Of a DNA stretch of 58,010 bases, positions 15,901 through 24,359 are shown piece by piece; position 1 is the stretch's first letter; every line of letters begins with the position of its first letter. Both the position numbers and the translations under genes were made by a program. Under the pieces are notes generated by a model. The model saw only the letters and a list, made by a program, of their open reading frames with translations. It did not search any database and had not been told where the DNA came from. The DNA lies in NCBI RefSeq assembly GCF_947631635.1, contig NZ_CANRMB010000019.1, positions 1 through 58,010 of the forward strand, written 5' to 3'. The DNA comes from an uncultured Dysosmobacter sp. GTDB lineage: Bacteria; Bacillota; Clostridia; Oscillospirales; Oscillospiraceae.

Positions 15901-17298
15901 TCAATGCCTGCGGCGGCCCCGGTAGTTGCCGCTCCGGCCACGGCCCACACTGCGGCCATAGCGGTAACGCCGGCGGCTGAACAGCAGCTTCCAGACGATC
16001 AGAGCCAGGAGCAGCACCAAAAGCACCGCGGCGGCAACCTTCACAGAGGTCTTGGAGAAGAACAGCTGCACATCCCGCCAGAAGGTCAGCAGCTTGGAGG
16101 CCTCCACATCGTTGAGGGCCAGCAGATTGACCGTGGCGTACTCCCTGCCGTCATAGCTGAGGGTCAGCGTGCCCAGCACATCCCCCTCGGAGATGGGGGC
16201 CTCCGCCGGATCGGCCCGCAGGCTGACCTCCCGCTCCAAATGCTCCGGAGAGAGGCCTTTGGGCATCAGGACCTCCACATCCTTGGCGGGATGTACGGTG
16301 ACGTGGTCGATCTTGGACAGGGACACCGGCACCTCCTGGAGCATCTCGCTCTCCTCAAGGATGGTCTGGTAGCTGAAGTTGTCAAAGGCCCAATCAAACA
16401 GCTGGTTGGTATCGTAGAAGCTGTATGTCCGGATCTCATTGTTCTCCAGCGTCACCCGGTCGCAGCCCAGCACCACGCTGATGAAGCTGAGGCTGCCCCG
16501 TGCGGCGGAGGACACCAGGCAGTGACCCGCCTCAGAGGTGGAGCCGGTCTTGATGCCGTGGGCGTCACTGTTGAGATAGCCCCGGGACCACCAGGCGCCG
16601 ATCAGGTAGTTGGTGGTGTGCAGGGTCCGGGCCGGGCTGAGGTTGGTGGCGGGGACCGTGACGGTGGCCGTGTCGCAGATGGTCATGAAGACGTCGTATT
16701 TCAGCGCGGCGCTGGCGATCAGACACATGTCCCAGGCGGAGGTGTAGTGCTGGGAGTCGTGGAGGCCGTTGGGGTTCACAAAGTGGGTGTTTTTGCACCC
16801 CAGCTCCTGGGCCTTGGCGTTCATGGCGTCCACAAAGGCGCCGACGGAGCCGGAGACCGCCTCCGCCAGAATATCGCAGGCCTCGTTGGCGGAGACCACC
16901 AGCATGCAGTACAGCAGGTTTTCCACGGTCATGGTCTCGCCCACCTGGATATTGGCGGTGCTTCCGTCGGAGGAAAGGCCCTCAAAAGCAGAGGCGGAGG
17001 CGGTGAGCTGCTGGTCCATGGCCAGCTTGCCGCCGTCGACGGCCTCCAGGACCAGCAGGGCGGTCATGATCTTGGTCAGGCTGGCGGGATACAGCTCCTG
17101 ATGCTCGTTTTTGGCATATACCACCGCGCCGGTGTTGGTGTCCACCAGCAGGGCGGCCTTGGCGTTCAGCTCCGGCTCCGCAGGCAGCACAGGCGCGGAG
17201 GAGCCGTCCGGCCCGTCAGCGGCGGCAGACGGCACGGCCCACAGGCTCATGACCAGGGCGATCAGCAAAAAAACCGATAAAAAACGCTTTGTTTTCAT
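15901..17298 (-). CDS. D-alanyl-D-alanine carboxypeptidase (S11, DacF-like)
   Basis: The 465-residue low-molecular-weight penicillin-binding protein has a signal peptide (MKTKRFLSVFLLIALVMSL, cleaved near AVPSAAA), the serine motif SLTK, the SAN motif in VVSANEAC and the KTG motif in HGIKTGST. A C-terminal membrane anchor (VAAAVLLVLLLALIVWKLL) is followed by an arginine-rich tail. It trims the terminal D-Ala of stem peptides outside the membrane. DacF and DacB act in sporulation and DacA in growth; family order alone does not decide among them. Confidence 0.9.
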   Translation of the reverse strand: MKTKRFLSVFLLIALVMSLWAVPSAAADGPDGSSAPVLPAEPELNAKAALLVDTNTGAVVYAKNEHQELYPASLTKIMTALLVLEAVDGGKLAMDQQLTASASAFEGLSSDGSTANIQVGETMTVENLLYCMLVVSANEACDILAEAVSGSVGAFVDAMNAKAQELGCKNTHFVNPNGLHDSQHYTSAWDMCLIASAALKYDVFMTICDTATVTVPATNLSPARTLHTTNYLIGAWWSRGYLNSDAHGIKTGSTSEAGHCLVSSAARGSLSFISVVLGCDRVTLENNEIRTYSFYDTNQLFDWAFDNFSYQTILEESEMLQEVPVSLSKIDHVTVHPAKDVEVLMPKGLSPEHLEREVSLRADPAEAPISEGDVLGTLTLSYDGREYATVNLLALNDVEASKLLTFWRDVQLFFSKTSVKVAAAVLLVLLLALIVWKLLFSRRRYRYGRSVGRGRSGNYRGRRRH

Positions 17299-17417
17299 GT
17301 CCTTCTCCTGTAAATTATGATATAATCAATCGAACAGCATCATTTGTGTGTCCCCGGCGGAAACTGCGCGGATTCGACATACCGATAGTATACCAAAAAA
17401 TGCATGGGAGTTCAACC

Positions 17418-17807
17418 ATGAACGAAAAGGGAAAAATTGCAAAAGCGGAATGGCTTCTGCTGGCGGCAACAGCGCTGTTTCTGTGCCTGTTGCTGGCGCT
17501 GTTCTGGAAGGACCGGGCCGCTATGGCGCCGGATGAGACAGGCGTGGCGGTGGAGACGGAGACCGAGGTGCCTCAGGCGGACATCCAGCCGGACCTGTCC
17601 CCGCTGGATCTGAACAGCGCCGCCGTGGAGGAGCTGGCGGAGCTGCCCGGCATCGGGGAGGAGCTGGCCCGCCGCATCGTGGCGTACCGGACGGAAAACG
17701 GTCCCTTTGAGACTGTGGAGGAGATCATGAAGGTATCCGGGATCGGCGAGGGCAGATTTGCCGCGCTGGAGGACCGGATCACCGTGGATGGAAAGGATAC
17801 AGAATGA
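17418..17807 (+). CDS. ComEA-like helix-hairpin-helix protein
   Basis: The 129-residue protein has an N-terminal membrane anchor (WLLLAATALFLCLLLALF), an acidic linker and a C-terminal ComEA domain: LDLNSAAVEELAELPGIGEEL, then a second hairpin IMKVSGIGEGRF. ComEA binds DNA outside the membrane during uptake; a second role in wall or DNA handling is possible. No comEC lies beside it. Its stop overlaps the ATG of the response regulator, so it is the first gene of a four-gene operon with the two-component system and GerMN lipoprotein. Confidence 0.8.
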   Translation: MNEKGKIAKAEWLLLAATALFLCLLLALFWKDRAAMAPDETGVAVETETEVPQADIQPDLSPLDLNSAAVEELAELPGIGEELARRIVAYRTENGPFETVEEIMKVSGIGEGRFAALEDRITVDGKDTE

Positions 17808-18481
17808 AGATCTTAGTGGTGGATGACGAAAAGACCCTGGTGAAGGGCATGAAATTCAATTTGGAAAATGAGGGCTATCAGGTGGAGTGCGCCTATGACG
17901 GCGCGGCCGCCGTGGAGCTGGCCCGCAACAATAAATTCGACCTCATCATCCTGGATGTGATGATGCCGGAGCTGGACGGCCTGGAGGCCTGCATGCGCAT
18001 CCGGGAGTTCTCCAACGTGCCCGTCATCATGCTGACGGCCAAGAGCGAGGACGCGGACAAGCTCATGGGCTTTGAGTGCGGCGCGGACGACTATCTGACC
18101 AAGCCCTTCAACATCCTGGAGCTGAAGGCCCGGGTCCGGGCGCTGCTCCGGCGGGCCGCCGGTGTCCAGCGCATCCAGGGGGCGGTGCTGACGGTGGGAG
18201 ATCTGTCGCTGAACACCGAGGAGCGGGTGGCCATCCGGGATGGACAGGTGGTGGATCTGACCGCCAAGGAGTACGACCTCATCGAGCTTTTGATGCGGAA
18301 TCCCCGGCGGGTGTACAGCCGGGAGAATTTGATGAACGTGGTGTGGGGCTATACCTACACTGGGGATTACCGCACGGTGGATGTCCACATCCGCCGCCTG
18401 CGGGAGAAATTGGAGAAAAATCCGGCGGAGCCGGACCACATCATGACCAAGTGGGGAGTGGGGTACTATTTCAAAGGATAG
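17804..18481 (+). CDS. OmpR/PhoB-family response regulator
   Basis: The 225-residue protein has a receiver domain with VVDDEK (acidic pocket), phospho-acceptor Asp in LIILDVMMPELDG (about residue 51), Thr in MLTAKSED and Lys in YLTKPFN. A winged-helix domain ends VDVHIRRLREKLE...KWGVGYYF. It is the partner of the kinase that follows. The signal is unknown; PhoP- and WalR-like regulators of wall metabolism are nearest in layout. Confidence 0.95.
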   Translation: MKILVVDDEKTLVKGMKFNLENEGYQVECAYDGAAAVELARNNKFDLIILDVMMPELDGLEACMRIREFSNVPVIMLTAKSEDADKLMGFECGADDYLTKPFNILELKARVRALLRRAAGVQRIQGAVLTVGDLSLNTEERVAIRDGQVVDLTAKEYDLIELLMRNPRRVYSRENLMNVVWGYTYTGDYRTVDVHIRRLREKLEKNPAEPDHIMTKWGVGYYFKG

Positions 18482-18545
18482 ACAGAGGATCTGGGGCAGC
18501 CTCCGGGCCAAATTCGGACTGAGCTATATCTGCATCATCGCGGCA

Positions 18546-19892
18546 GTGCTCCTGCTGCTGAACAGCTATCCGCTGCTGGTATCGGAGAATATGGTGTTCC
18601 GGTCCAAGGTGACCACGATGCAGAGCAACGTCTCCGTGATGGTGTACTCCCTGTCCGGCCTGGACAGGCTGAACGAGGAGAATGTGGCGGCGGCCATGGC
18701 GGTGGTGGAGGAGACGGGACTCTCCCGCATCCTGGTGACGGACGCGGCGGGAAAGGTCCTCTACGACACCCGGGAGACCGACAGCGCCGTGGGCAAGTAT
18801 GTGCTGTATGCCGAGGTGGTCCAGGCCCTGATGGGCAACGACGCCTCCTCCTGCATCTACCAAAACGGCGCGTTCCGCAGCCGGGCGTCCTCGCCGGTGC
18901 TGTATCAGAACCAGATCATCGGCGCGGTGTATGCCTATGAATACGACACCGAGCAGGCCGCCCTTCTGGCGGGCCTGCAGGGGAATCTGCTGCGCCTGTC
19001 CGCCTTTATCGGCGTGGTGGTGCTGGCGCTCAGCCTGTTTCTGTCCATGGCGCTGACCAAGAAGATCGGAAACCTGCTCACCGCCATCCGCCAGGTGCGG
19101 GAGGGCGCGTACAGCCACCGGGCCCAGGTGAGCGGACGGGATGAGATCGCCCAGATCGGCCAGGAGTTCAACAGCCTGACAGACCGCCTCCAGACCACGG
19201 AAAACGCCCGGCGGCGGTTCGTGTCTGACGCGTCCCATGAGCTGAAGACGCCGCTGGCCGCTATCCGGCTGCTGTCGGATTCCATTTTGCAGACCGACAA
19301 CATCGACCCGGAGACGACCCGGGAGTTCGTGGCGGATATCGGGCAGGAGGCAGAGCGCCTCAGCCGCATCACGGAGGACCTGCTGCGGCTGACCCGGCTG
19401 GACAACAGCATTTTGGACCCGCCGGTGGCGGTGGACGTGCTGCCGGTCCTGGAGCAGGTCATGCGGATGATGAGCCTGGTGGCCCAGGAGAAGGGGGTGG
19501 ATCTGACCTATGAGGCGGCGGATGGATGCACGGTCCTCGCCACCAAGGACGAGATCCACCAGGTGATCTACAATCTGACGGACAACGCGGTCAAATACTC
19601 CGGGGCGGGCGGCGCTGTGCAGGTGTCCCTGAAAGCGGCGGGAAACCAGGTGGTGCTGTCTGTGGCGGACAACGGCGCCGGCATCCCGGAGGAGGACCTG
19701 CCCCGCATTTTCGAGCGGTTTTACCGGGTGGACAAGGCCCGCTCCCGCGCCGCCGGCGGCACGGGATTGGGACTCTCTATCGTCAGCGACACGGTAAAGC
19801 GGCGGGGCGGCACGGTGAGCGCCGCCAATCGGCCCCAGGGCGGCGCGGTATTCACGGTGTGCTGGCCCAGAATGGAAGGAGGACCGGCATGA
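18546..19892 (+). CDS. Sensor histidine kinase
   Basis: The kinase has an N-terminal membrane helix, an extracytoplasmic sensor segment, a second helix (LSAFIGVVVLALSLFLSMAL), HAMP, the phospho-histidine box SHELKTPLAAIR, and the ATP-binding N box (NLTDNAVKYS) and G boxes (DNGAGIP, GGTGLGLS). GTG 18546 is the first standard start in this frame, but the typical first membrane segment begins upstream: WGSLRAKFGLSYICII is encoded from about 18492. No ATG, GTG or TTG lies between the stop at 18444 and 18546. The true start may be ATC 18489, ten bases after AAAGGA, or the original start codon may be mutated. Confidence 0.85.
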   Translation: MLLLLNSYPLLVSENMVFRSKVTTMQSNVSVMVYSLSGLDRLNEENVAAAMAVVEETGLSRILVTDAAGKVLYDTRETDSAVGKYVLYAEVVQALMGNDASSCIYQNGAFRSRASSPVLYQNQIIGAVYAYEYDTEQAALLAGLQGNLLRLSAFIGVVVLALSLFLSMALTKKIGNLLTAIRQVREGAYSHRAQVSGRDEIAQIGQEFNSLTDRLQTTENARRRFVSDASHELKTPLAAIRLLSDSILQTDNIDPETTREFVADIGQEAERLSRITEDLLRLTRLDNSILDPPVAVDVLPVLEQVMRMMSLVAQEKGVDLTYEAADGCTVLATKDEIHQVIYNLTDNAVKYSGAGGAVQVSLKAAGNQVVLSVADNGAGIPEEDLPRIFERFYRVDKARSRAAGGTGLGLSIVSDTVKRRGGTVSAANRPQGGAVFTVCWPRMEGGPA

Positions 19893-20788
19893 AGCGAATG
19901 CGTTTGATCCTGCTGTGCGCGCTGGTCCTGCTGACCTGCGGCTGCGCGGATGTGAGCGGGGAGCAGGCGGAGGGATATGACCTCTATTTTATGCGGGCGG
20001 ATCTGGAGGAGGCGTCCGGAGACGGCGCGCTCCAGGCGGAAAAGGTCTATTTGAACGGCCTGGAGGAGGCGGATACCCGGCAGATGGTGGAGACTCTGGT
20101 GACGGAGCTGCTGAACGGACCGATGGAGGCGTCGCTGAAAAGCACCATCCCGTCCGGGACGACGCTGCTGTCGGCGGAGGTGAAGGGCAGCCAGGCGGTG
20201 GTGGACCTCTCCTATGCGTACAGCACGCTCTCCGGCGTGGGCCTGACCCTGGCGGACCAGGCCATCACGCTGACGCTGACGCAGCTGCCGGATATCCTGT
20301 CCGTGAAGATCACGGTCCGGGGCCGGGAACTGGTCTACCGGGACAAGCAGGTCTTTACCACGCGGGATGTGCTGCTCTTCCCGGAGGAGGATGTGGTGGC
20401 CACGGTCCAGGCCACGCTGTATTTCCTGGGTGAGGACGGAACGCTGACGGCGGAGGACCAGACGCTGGATCTGTACGAGGGCGACACCCAGGTGGGCGTT
20501 GTGGCCCGGGCGCTGGAGAATGGGCCGCAGGGCAAGGACCTCTCTCCGGTCATGCCGGAGGGCTTCCGGGTGAAGAGCGTCTGGCTGGAGGAGGATGTGT
20601 GCTATGTGAACCTGTCCTCCGTGGTGCTGGAGGAGCTGGAGAACACCACGGCGCTGCCCTGGGCGCTGGAGGCGCTGGGGCGCTCCCTGTGCTCATTGGA
20701 TACGGTGGGCGAGGTGCGGTTCCTGGTGGACGGCGAATTCGCGGAGAGCTACGGGCCTGTCGGGATCGGGATCCCTTATACGGCATGA
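19889..20788 (+). CDS. GerMN domain lipoprotein
   Basis: The 299-residue protein has a lipoprotein signal (MKRMRLILLCALVLLTCGCAD, cysteine near 19), then two GerMN-type repeats. Each has a 'ten-ish strand then VETLVTELLNGP / VVARALENGPQ' segment followed by a V-x-L-x-V-D-L/N-L-S stretch. GerM-type domains are found in spore and cell-wall proteins and probably bind wall or partner proteins outside the membrane. ATGA overlap with the kinase stop shows translational coupling, suggesting the lipoprotein modulates the kinase, as YycH/LpqB-like proteins do elsewhere. Confidence 0.85.
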   Translation: MKRMRLILLCALVLLTCGCADVSGEQAEGYDLYFMRADLEEASGDGALQAEKVYLNGLEEADTRQMVETLVTELLNGPMEASLKSTIPSGTTLLSAEVKGSQAVVDLSYAYSTLSGVGLTLADQAITLTLTQLPDILSVKITVRGRELVYRDKQVFTTRDVLLFPEEDVVATVQATLYFLGEDGTLTAEDQTLDLYEGDTQVGVVARALENGPQGKDLSPVMPEGFRVKSVWLEEDVCYVNLSSVVLEELENTTALPWALEALGRSLCSLDTVGEVRFLVDGEFAESYGPVGIGIPYTA

Positions 20789-20930
20789 TCAAATCACTGG
20801 AAAAGAAGCAAAGCCTCTTTTCCAGTGCCCCGGCGCTTATACGCCGGGGCAGGCCGCAGATGCGGTTCTGATTCAGATCTCACAGTCAACACAGGCGCAC
20901 TTTACGCGCCGAAAAACCATTTGTGATTTA
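20786..20930 (+). repeat. Six-hairpin repeat (family A), degenerate copy 1a
   Basis: This is a diverged copy directly before copy 1b. Hairpin A is ACTGGAAAAGA/TCTTTTCCAGT (20796-20826). Hairpin B is a GCCCCGGCG/CGCCGGGGC stem (20827-20850), unlike the other copies in sequence but in the same place. Hairpin C is GCCGCA/TGCGGT and hairpin E GGCGC/GCGCC. Hairpin F and the domain II closing helix are lost, probably cut by copy 1b. Confidence 0.7.
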
Positions 20931-21114
20931 TAATCAAATAACTTGAAAAGTGACAAATTCACTTTTCAAGTGTCACAGCGCATGAGCGCTGTGACAGGCC
21001 GCGGACCGCGGCCCTGATTTGAATTTCATAGTCAATCACTGTGCGCTTTACGCACAGCGGGCATCGCCCGCTTGAAAAATCCCATGCGATTTTTCAAGTT
21101 CATTGACTATATCA
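20931..21114 (+). repeat. Six-hairpin repeat (family A), copy 1b
   Basis: This is the reference copy. Domain I holds hairpin A (20942-20970), hairpin B (20971-20996) and hairpin C (20997-21013), loosely closed by AATCA/TGATT. After TTCATAG, domain II is closed by ATAGTCAAT (21028-21036) with ATTGACTAT (21102-21110). It holds hairpin E (21039-21057, loop CTTTA), hairpin F (21058-21070) and hairpin G (21071-21098). It sits between convergent gerMN and spmB. No reading frame is conserved among copies. Confidence 0.85.
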
Positions 21115-21140
21115 GGTGTGTTGACGATATCATGAAAAAA

Positions 21141-21168
21141 GCGGACGGGACGGAGGTCCCGTCCGTCT
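21141..21168 (-). terminator. Terminator of spmAB
   Basis: GGACGGGAC (21143-21151) pairs with GTCCCGTCC (21156-21164). On the minus strand six Ts follow, just after the spmB stop. Confidence 0.85.
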
Positions 21169-21690
21169 TTATGCGCCGAAAAACAGGCGGACCGCAAAGG
21201 CGGAGGCGATAAAGCCGGTCAGGTCAGCGGCCAGCGCCGCGGGGAGGGCGTGCCGCGTCTTGTGAATGCCCGCGGAGCCGAAATAGACGGCGATGGTGTA
21301 AAACGTCGTCTCCGTACTGCCCAGCATCACCGCCGCCACCCGGCCGATGTAGCTGTCCGGGCCATAGACGGTCATCAGGTCGGTGGCAACAGCCAGGGCG
21401 CCGCTGCCGGACACCGGCCGGATCAGCATCAAGGGGGTGGCCTCCGGGGGCACGCCCAGCAGTTTCAGGAGCGGCGCGCACAAAGTGGACAGCCACTCCA
21501 TGGCCCCGGAGGCACGGAACATGCCCACGGCGGTCAGCAGACCCACCAGAGACGGGATGATGCGCAGCAGCACCGTCAATCCCTCCTCCGCACCATGGGT
21601 GAGGGCACCGTAGACATCCACCCGCTTTCCCATGCCGTAGGCCGCCACACCGGCCAGCAGCAGGGGGATGACCAAGGAGCTGAGGCTCAT
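21169..21690 (-). CDS. spmB: Spore maturation protein B
   Basis: The 173-residue membrane protein of the nucleoside-transporter-gate superfamily has several hydrophobic helices and the family text RIIPSLVGLLTAVGMFRASG and PVSGSGALAV, then GSTETTFYTIAVYFGS. SpmA and SpmB are needed for full dehydration of the spore core. The start (ATG 21690) has AAGGAGG before it and overlaps the spmA stop by ATGA, so I reject the longer upstream frame. It is last in the spmA-spmB operon. Confidence 0.9.
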   Translation of the reverse strand: MSLSSLVIPLLLAGVAAYGMGKRVDVYGALTHGAEEGLTVLLRIIPSLVGLLTAVGMFRASGAMEWLSTLCAPLLKLLGVPPEATPLMLIRPVSGSGALAVATDLMTVYGPDSYIGRVAAVMLGSTETTFYTIAVYFGSAGIHKTRHALPAALAADLTGFIASAFAVRLFFGA

Positions 21691-22271
21691 GGCCGCCTCC
21701 TTCCCCGGCGGGAGAGGAGCCAGGCGGTCAGCAGGCCTACAAATACGGAGAGGACGGAGCTCAGCCACACCGGGAGAAGGATGTCAAAGGGCGTCTGGCA
21801 GCCGGCGGCGGCCCGGACGGAGGCGATGGTGGCCGGCAGCAGCTGGATGGAGGCGGTATTCAGCACCACCAGCAGGCAGAGCTCGTCGCTGGCGATGCCG
21901 CCGCAGCCTCTGGCCATCCGCCGGGCGGCCTGGATGCCCAGAGGCGTGGCCGCGTTCCCGAGACCCAGCAGATTGGCGGAGACGTTGGCGGACACCGCCG
22001 CCAGGGTCTCTTCGTCCCGGCAGGCGTTTGGCAGCAGCCGCCGCAGGACCGGGCGGAAGGCTTTCGCCAGTCCGGAAGACAGGCCGCATACGTTCATGAT
22101 CTCCATGACGCCGGACCAGAGGCACATGATCCCCGCCATGGAGATACTCAGGTCGATGGCGGAGCGGGCGCCTTCCAGCGCGGCGTTCGCCACCGCGTCC
22201 AGGCTCCCGGTGAAAAGGCCGAACACCAGGGAGAGAACGACCATCCCGGTCCAGACCCATGCCATTGCCAT
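21687..22271 (-). CDS. spmA: Spore maturation protein A
   Basis: The 194-residue membrane protein begins MAMAWVWTGMVVLSLVFGLF. The middle has ISMAGIMCLWSGVMEI and NLLGLGNAATPLGIQAA, diagnostic of SpmA. It acts with SpmB in the forespore or mother-cell membrane during core dehydration. AAGGAGGG lies 9 bases before ATG 22271; the reading frame is open further upstream, but the extra sequence is not family-like. Confidence 0.9.
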   Translation of the reverse strand: MAMAWVWTGMVVLSLVFGLFTGSLDAVANAALEGARSAIDLSISMAGIMCLWSGVMEIMNVCGLSSGLAKAFRPVLRRLLPNACRDEETLAAVSANVSANLLGLGNAATPLGIQAARRMARGCGGIASDELCLLVVLNTASIQLLPATIASVRAAAGCQTPFDILLPVWLSSVLSVFVGLLTAWLLSRRGRRRP

Positions 22272-22328
22272 AGTGAAGATCCCTCCTTGTGGATTTGTTA
22301 AATTAGTTTGAACCTTTGCCCTTTCGGA

Positions 22329-22358
22329 TTGACAAATAATGACAGAATATGATATGGT
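22329..22358 (+). promoter_or_regulatory. Promoter of the AbrB-family gene
   Basis: TTGACA (22329-22334), an 18-base spacer and TATGGT (22353-22358), 45 bases before the GTG start. Confidence 0.6.
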
Positions 22359-22402
22359 CGTCTTCGTAGGGCTTGGAAAATGAGGATAGAAGGAGAAAGA
22401 CT

Positions 22403-22645
22403 GTGAAATCGACGGGTATTGTGAGAAAAGTGGACGAATTGGGCCGGATCGTACTCCCCATCGAGATGCGCCGCACGCTGGATATCGGGGAAAAGGATGC
22501 ATTGGAAATCTATGTGGAGGGCTCGTCTGTCATTCTGAAAAAATACAAGCCCAGCTGTATTTTCTGTGACAGCGCGAAGGATATCACCACATTCAAGGGG
22601 AAGAACGTCTGTCCCAAATGCCTGAAGGAATTGAAGAATCTGTAA
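22403..22645 (+). CDS. AbrB/SpoVT-type transition-state regulator
   Basis: The 80-residue protein has an AbrB swapped-hairpin DNA-binding domain (STGIVRKVDELGRIVLPIEM, DALEIYVEG) and a short C-terminal domain with two Cys pairs (CIFC, CPKC), a probable zinc knuckle that many clostridial AbrB proteins carry. It likely controls stationary-phase and sporulation genes. GTG 22403 follows AAGGAGA. Its neighbours rsmI and yabB are also next to abrB in Bacillus, supporting orthology. Confidence 0.9.
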   Translation: MKSTGIVRKVDELGRIVLPIEMRRTLDIGEKDALEIYVEGSSVILKKYKPSCIFCDSAKDITTFKGKNVCPKCLKELKNL

Positions 22646-22671
22646 GCACTGCCATGCTTGCAAACGAAGAA

Positions 22672-22715
22672 AGCACTCCTGCGGAATCTCCGCAGGGGTG
22701 CTGATATTTTTATAG
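22672..22715 (+). terminator. Terminator of the AbrB-family gene
   Basis: AGCAC-T-CCTGCGGA (22672-22685) pairs with TCCGCAGG-G-GTGCT (22689-22702), followed by GATATTTTTAT. Confidence 0.8.
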
Positions 22716-22761
22716 ATCTGTGCTTTTTCAAAGACCGTTTGGCAGATGGAGGCAGAGCCTC

Positions 22762-23604
22762 TCACCGGGCGTCCTGGCCGTTCAGCGCGGCGGCGTACAG
22801 CTCGTTTTTGGAGAGGCCCGTGTGCTCGGCGACCTCCTTGGCGGCGTCCTTCAGACGCATCCCCTGCTCCCGCAGGGCCAGCACCTGGGCGACGCCCTCC
22901 TCCAGGGTGACGGTGGACTCCCGGCAGGGCTCGGCGCCAGCGACCACCAGCACATACTCCCCCTTGGGGGTGGTTTCCCCGTAGTAAGCCGCGGCCTCGC
23001 CCAGGGTGCACCGCCGGGTCTCCTCGTGGAGCTTGGTCAGCTCCCGGCACAGGGCGATCCTCCGGTCCGGGCCGAAGGCGGCGCACAGGTCGTTCAAAGT
23101 GGCGCGCAGCTTGTGGGGGGCCTCGTGGAAGATCATGGTCCGCTCCTCACTTTTCAGGGACTCCAGATGCTCCCGGCGGCTCTTTTTGTTGACGGTCAAA
23201 AAGCCCTCAAAGGTGAACCGCCCCGTGGGCAGGCCGCTGACGGCCAGGGCGTTCACCGCCGCGCAGCAGCCGGGGACGGACAGCACCTCCACGCCGTTTT
23301 CCGCGCACAGCCGCACCAGGTCCTCACCGGGGTCGGAGATGGCGGGCGTCCCCGCGTCCGTCACCAGGGCGCAGGACTCCCCCGCCAGCAGGCGGGCCAG
23401 GATGGCCTGTCCGGCGCTGACGTGGTTGTGCTCATGGTAGCTGACCAGGGGCTTTTTGATGGCAAAGTGGTTCAGCAGCTTCACGGACACCCGGGTGTCC
23501 TCCGCCGCGATGAAGTTCACAGCCGCCAGCGTCTCCACCGCCCGGGGAGAGAAGTCCCCCAGATTGCCGATGGGGGTGGCGACCAGATAGAGTGTGCCGC
23601 TCAT
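22762..23604 (-). CDS. rsmI: 16S rRNA 2'-O-ribose C1402 methyltransferase
   Basis: The 280-residue tetrapyrrole-methylase fold protein starts GTLYLVATPIGNLGDFSPRA and has AAEDTRVSVKLL, ALVTDAGTPAISDPG and MIFHEAPHK, the RsmI signatures. It methylates C1402 in the decoding centre of 16S rRNA. The ATG overlaps the stop of the upstream methyltransferase gene by four bases. Length is normal for the family. Confidence 0.95.
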   Translation of the reverse strand: MSGTLYLVATPIGNLGDFSPRAVETLAAVNFIAAEDTRVSVKLLNHFAIKKPLVSYHEHNHVSAGQAILARLLAGESCALVTDAGTPAISDPGEDLVRLCAENGVEVLSVPGCCAAVNALAVSGLPTGRFTFEGFLTVNKKSRREHLESLKSEERTMIFHEAPHKLRATLNDLCAAFGPDRRIALCRELTKLHEETRRCTLGEAAAYYGETTPKGEYVLVVAGAEPCRESTVTLEEGVAQVLALREQGMRLKDAAKEVAEHTGLSKNELYAAALNGQDAR

Positions 23605-24335
23605 GGCGTTTCCTCCTGTTGTCTGAAATAAATGGCGTTTACCTCCGGCGTGGGAGCGCCGCCGGGACTTTGCAGGATCAGGGGAGCCTCCGCCGTCAGG
23701 CCCGGCCTTCCGCCCCGGCGGCCCTCGGCCAGCACCAGGGAGGGGGCGGCCCCGGCGGTCTTACAGACCTCCCGCAAACGTTTTGGCTCCATGCCGGAGG
23801 CCCGCAGGGTGCACAGCAGGTCGCACAGCCGCTCCGGCTTGTGGACCAGACAGAAGCTGCCGCCCCAGCGGAGCAGGTGGGACGCGGCCCGGCAGACGTC
23901 CTCCAGGGTACAGTCCGTCTCGGCGCGGGCGGTCCGCAGAGCGGCATTTTCAGAAACGCAACCGCTGCCGGCGGGATAATAGGGCGGATTGCAGACCACC
24001 AGGTCGAATTGCCCGGCGGGAAACAGGGTTTTGATCTTTCGCAGGTCGCCCTGCCGGAAGGTCAGACGGTCCGTCAGGCCGTTTTCCGCGGCGGCGCGGT
24101 CCGCCAGCCGGACGGCCTCCGTCTGGATCTCCACCCCGGTGACAGACAGCTCCGGCTGCCGCTGCAGCAGCAGCAATCCCAGCAGTCCGGTGCCGCAGCC
24201 CAGGTCGCAGACCCGCAGGCCCGGCTTCAGCCGGGGCAGGGAGGAGAGCAGGAAGGTGTCCGTCCCCGGCGGGAACAGGCCGTCGTCATAGACGAACCGG
24301 TATCCGCCGGGACAGAGAGATTCCCAGTGTTCCAT
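23601..24335 (-). CDS. tRNA1(Val) adenine-37 N6-methyltransferase-like protein (YabB)
   Basis: The 244-residue Rossmann methyltransferase has the SAM motif CDLGCGTGLLGLLLL and the adenine-N6 signature NPPY at FDLVVCNPPYYPAG. The opening FVYDDGLFPPGTDTFLLSS matches YabB/TrmN6-like proteins encoded next to rsmI in Firmicutes. The exact tRNA or other target is not established. It is co-translated with rsmI. Confidence 0.85.
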   Translation of the reverse strand: MEHWESLCPGGYRFVYDDGLFPPGTDTFLLSSLPRLKPGLRVCDLGCGTGLLGLLLLQRQPELSVTGVEIQTEAVRLADRAAAENGLTDRLTFRQGDLRKIKTLFPAGQFDLVVCNPPYYPAGSGCVSENAALRTARAETDCTLEDVCRAASHLLRWGGSFCLVHKPERLCDLLCTLRASGMEPKRLREVCKTAGAAPSLVLAEGRRGGRPGLTAEAPLILQSPGGAPTPEVNAIYFRQQEETP

Positions 24336-24359
24336 AGGGGCCTCCTTTGAAGTGTGTGC

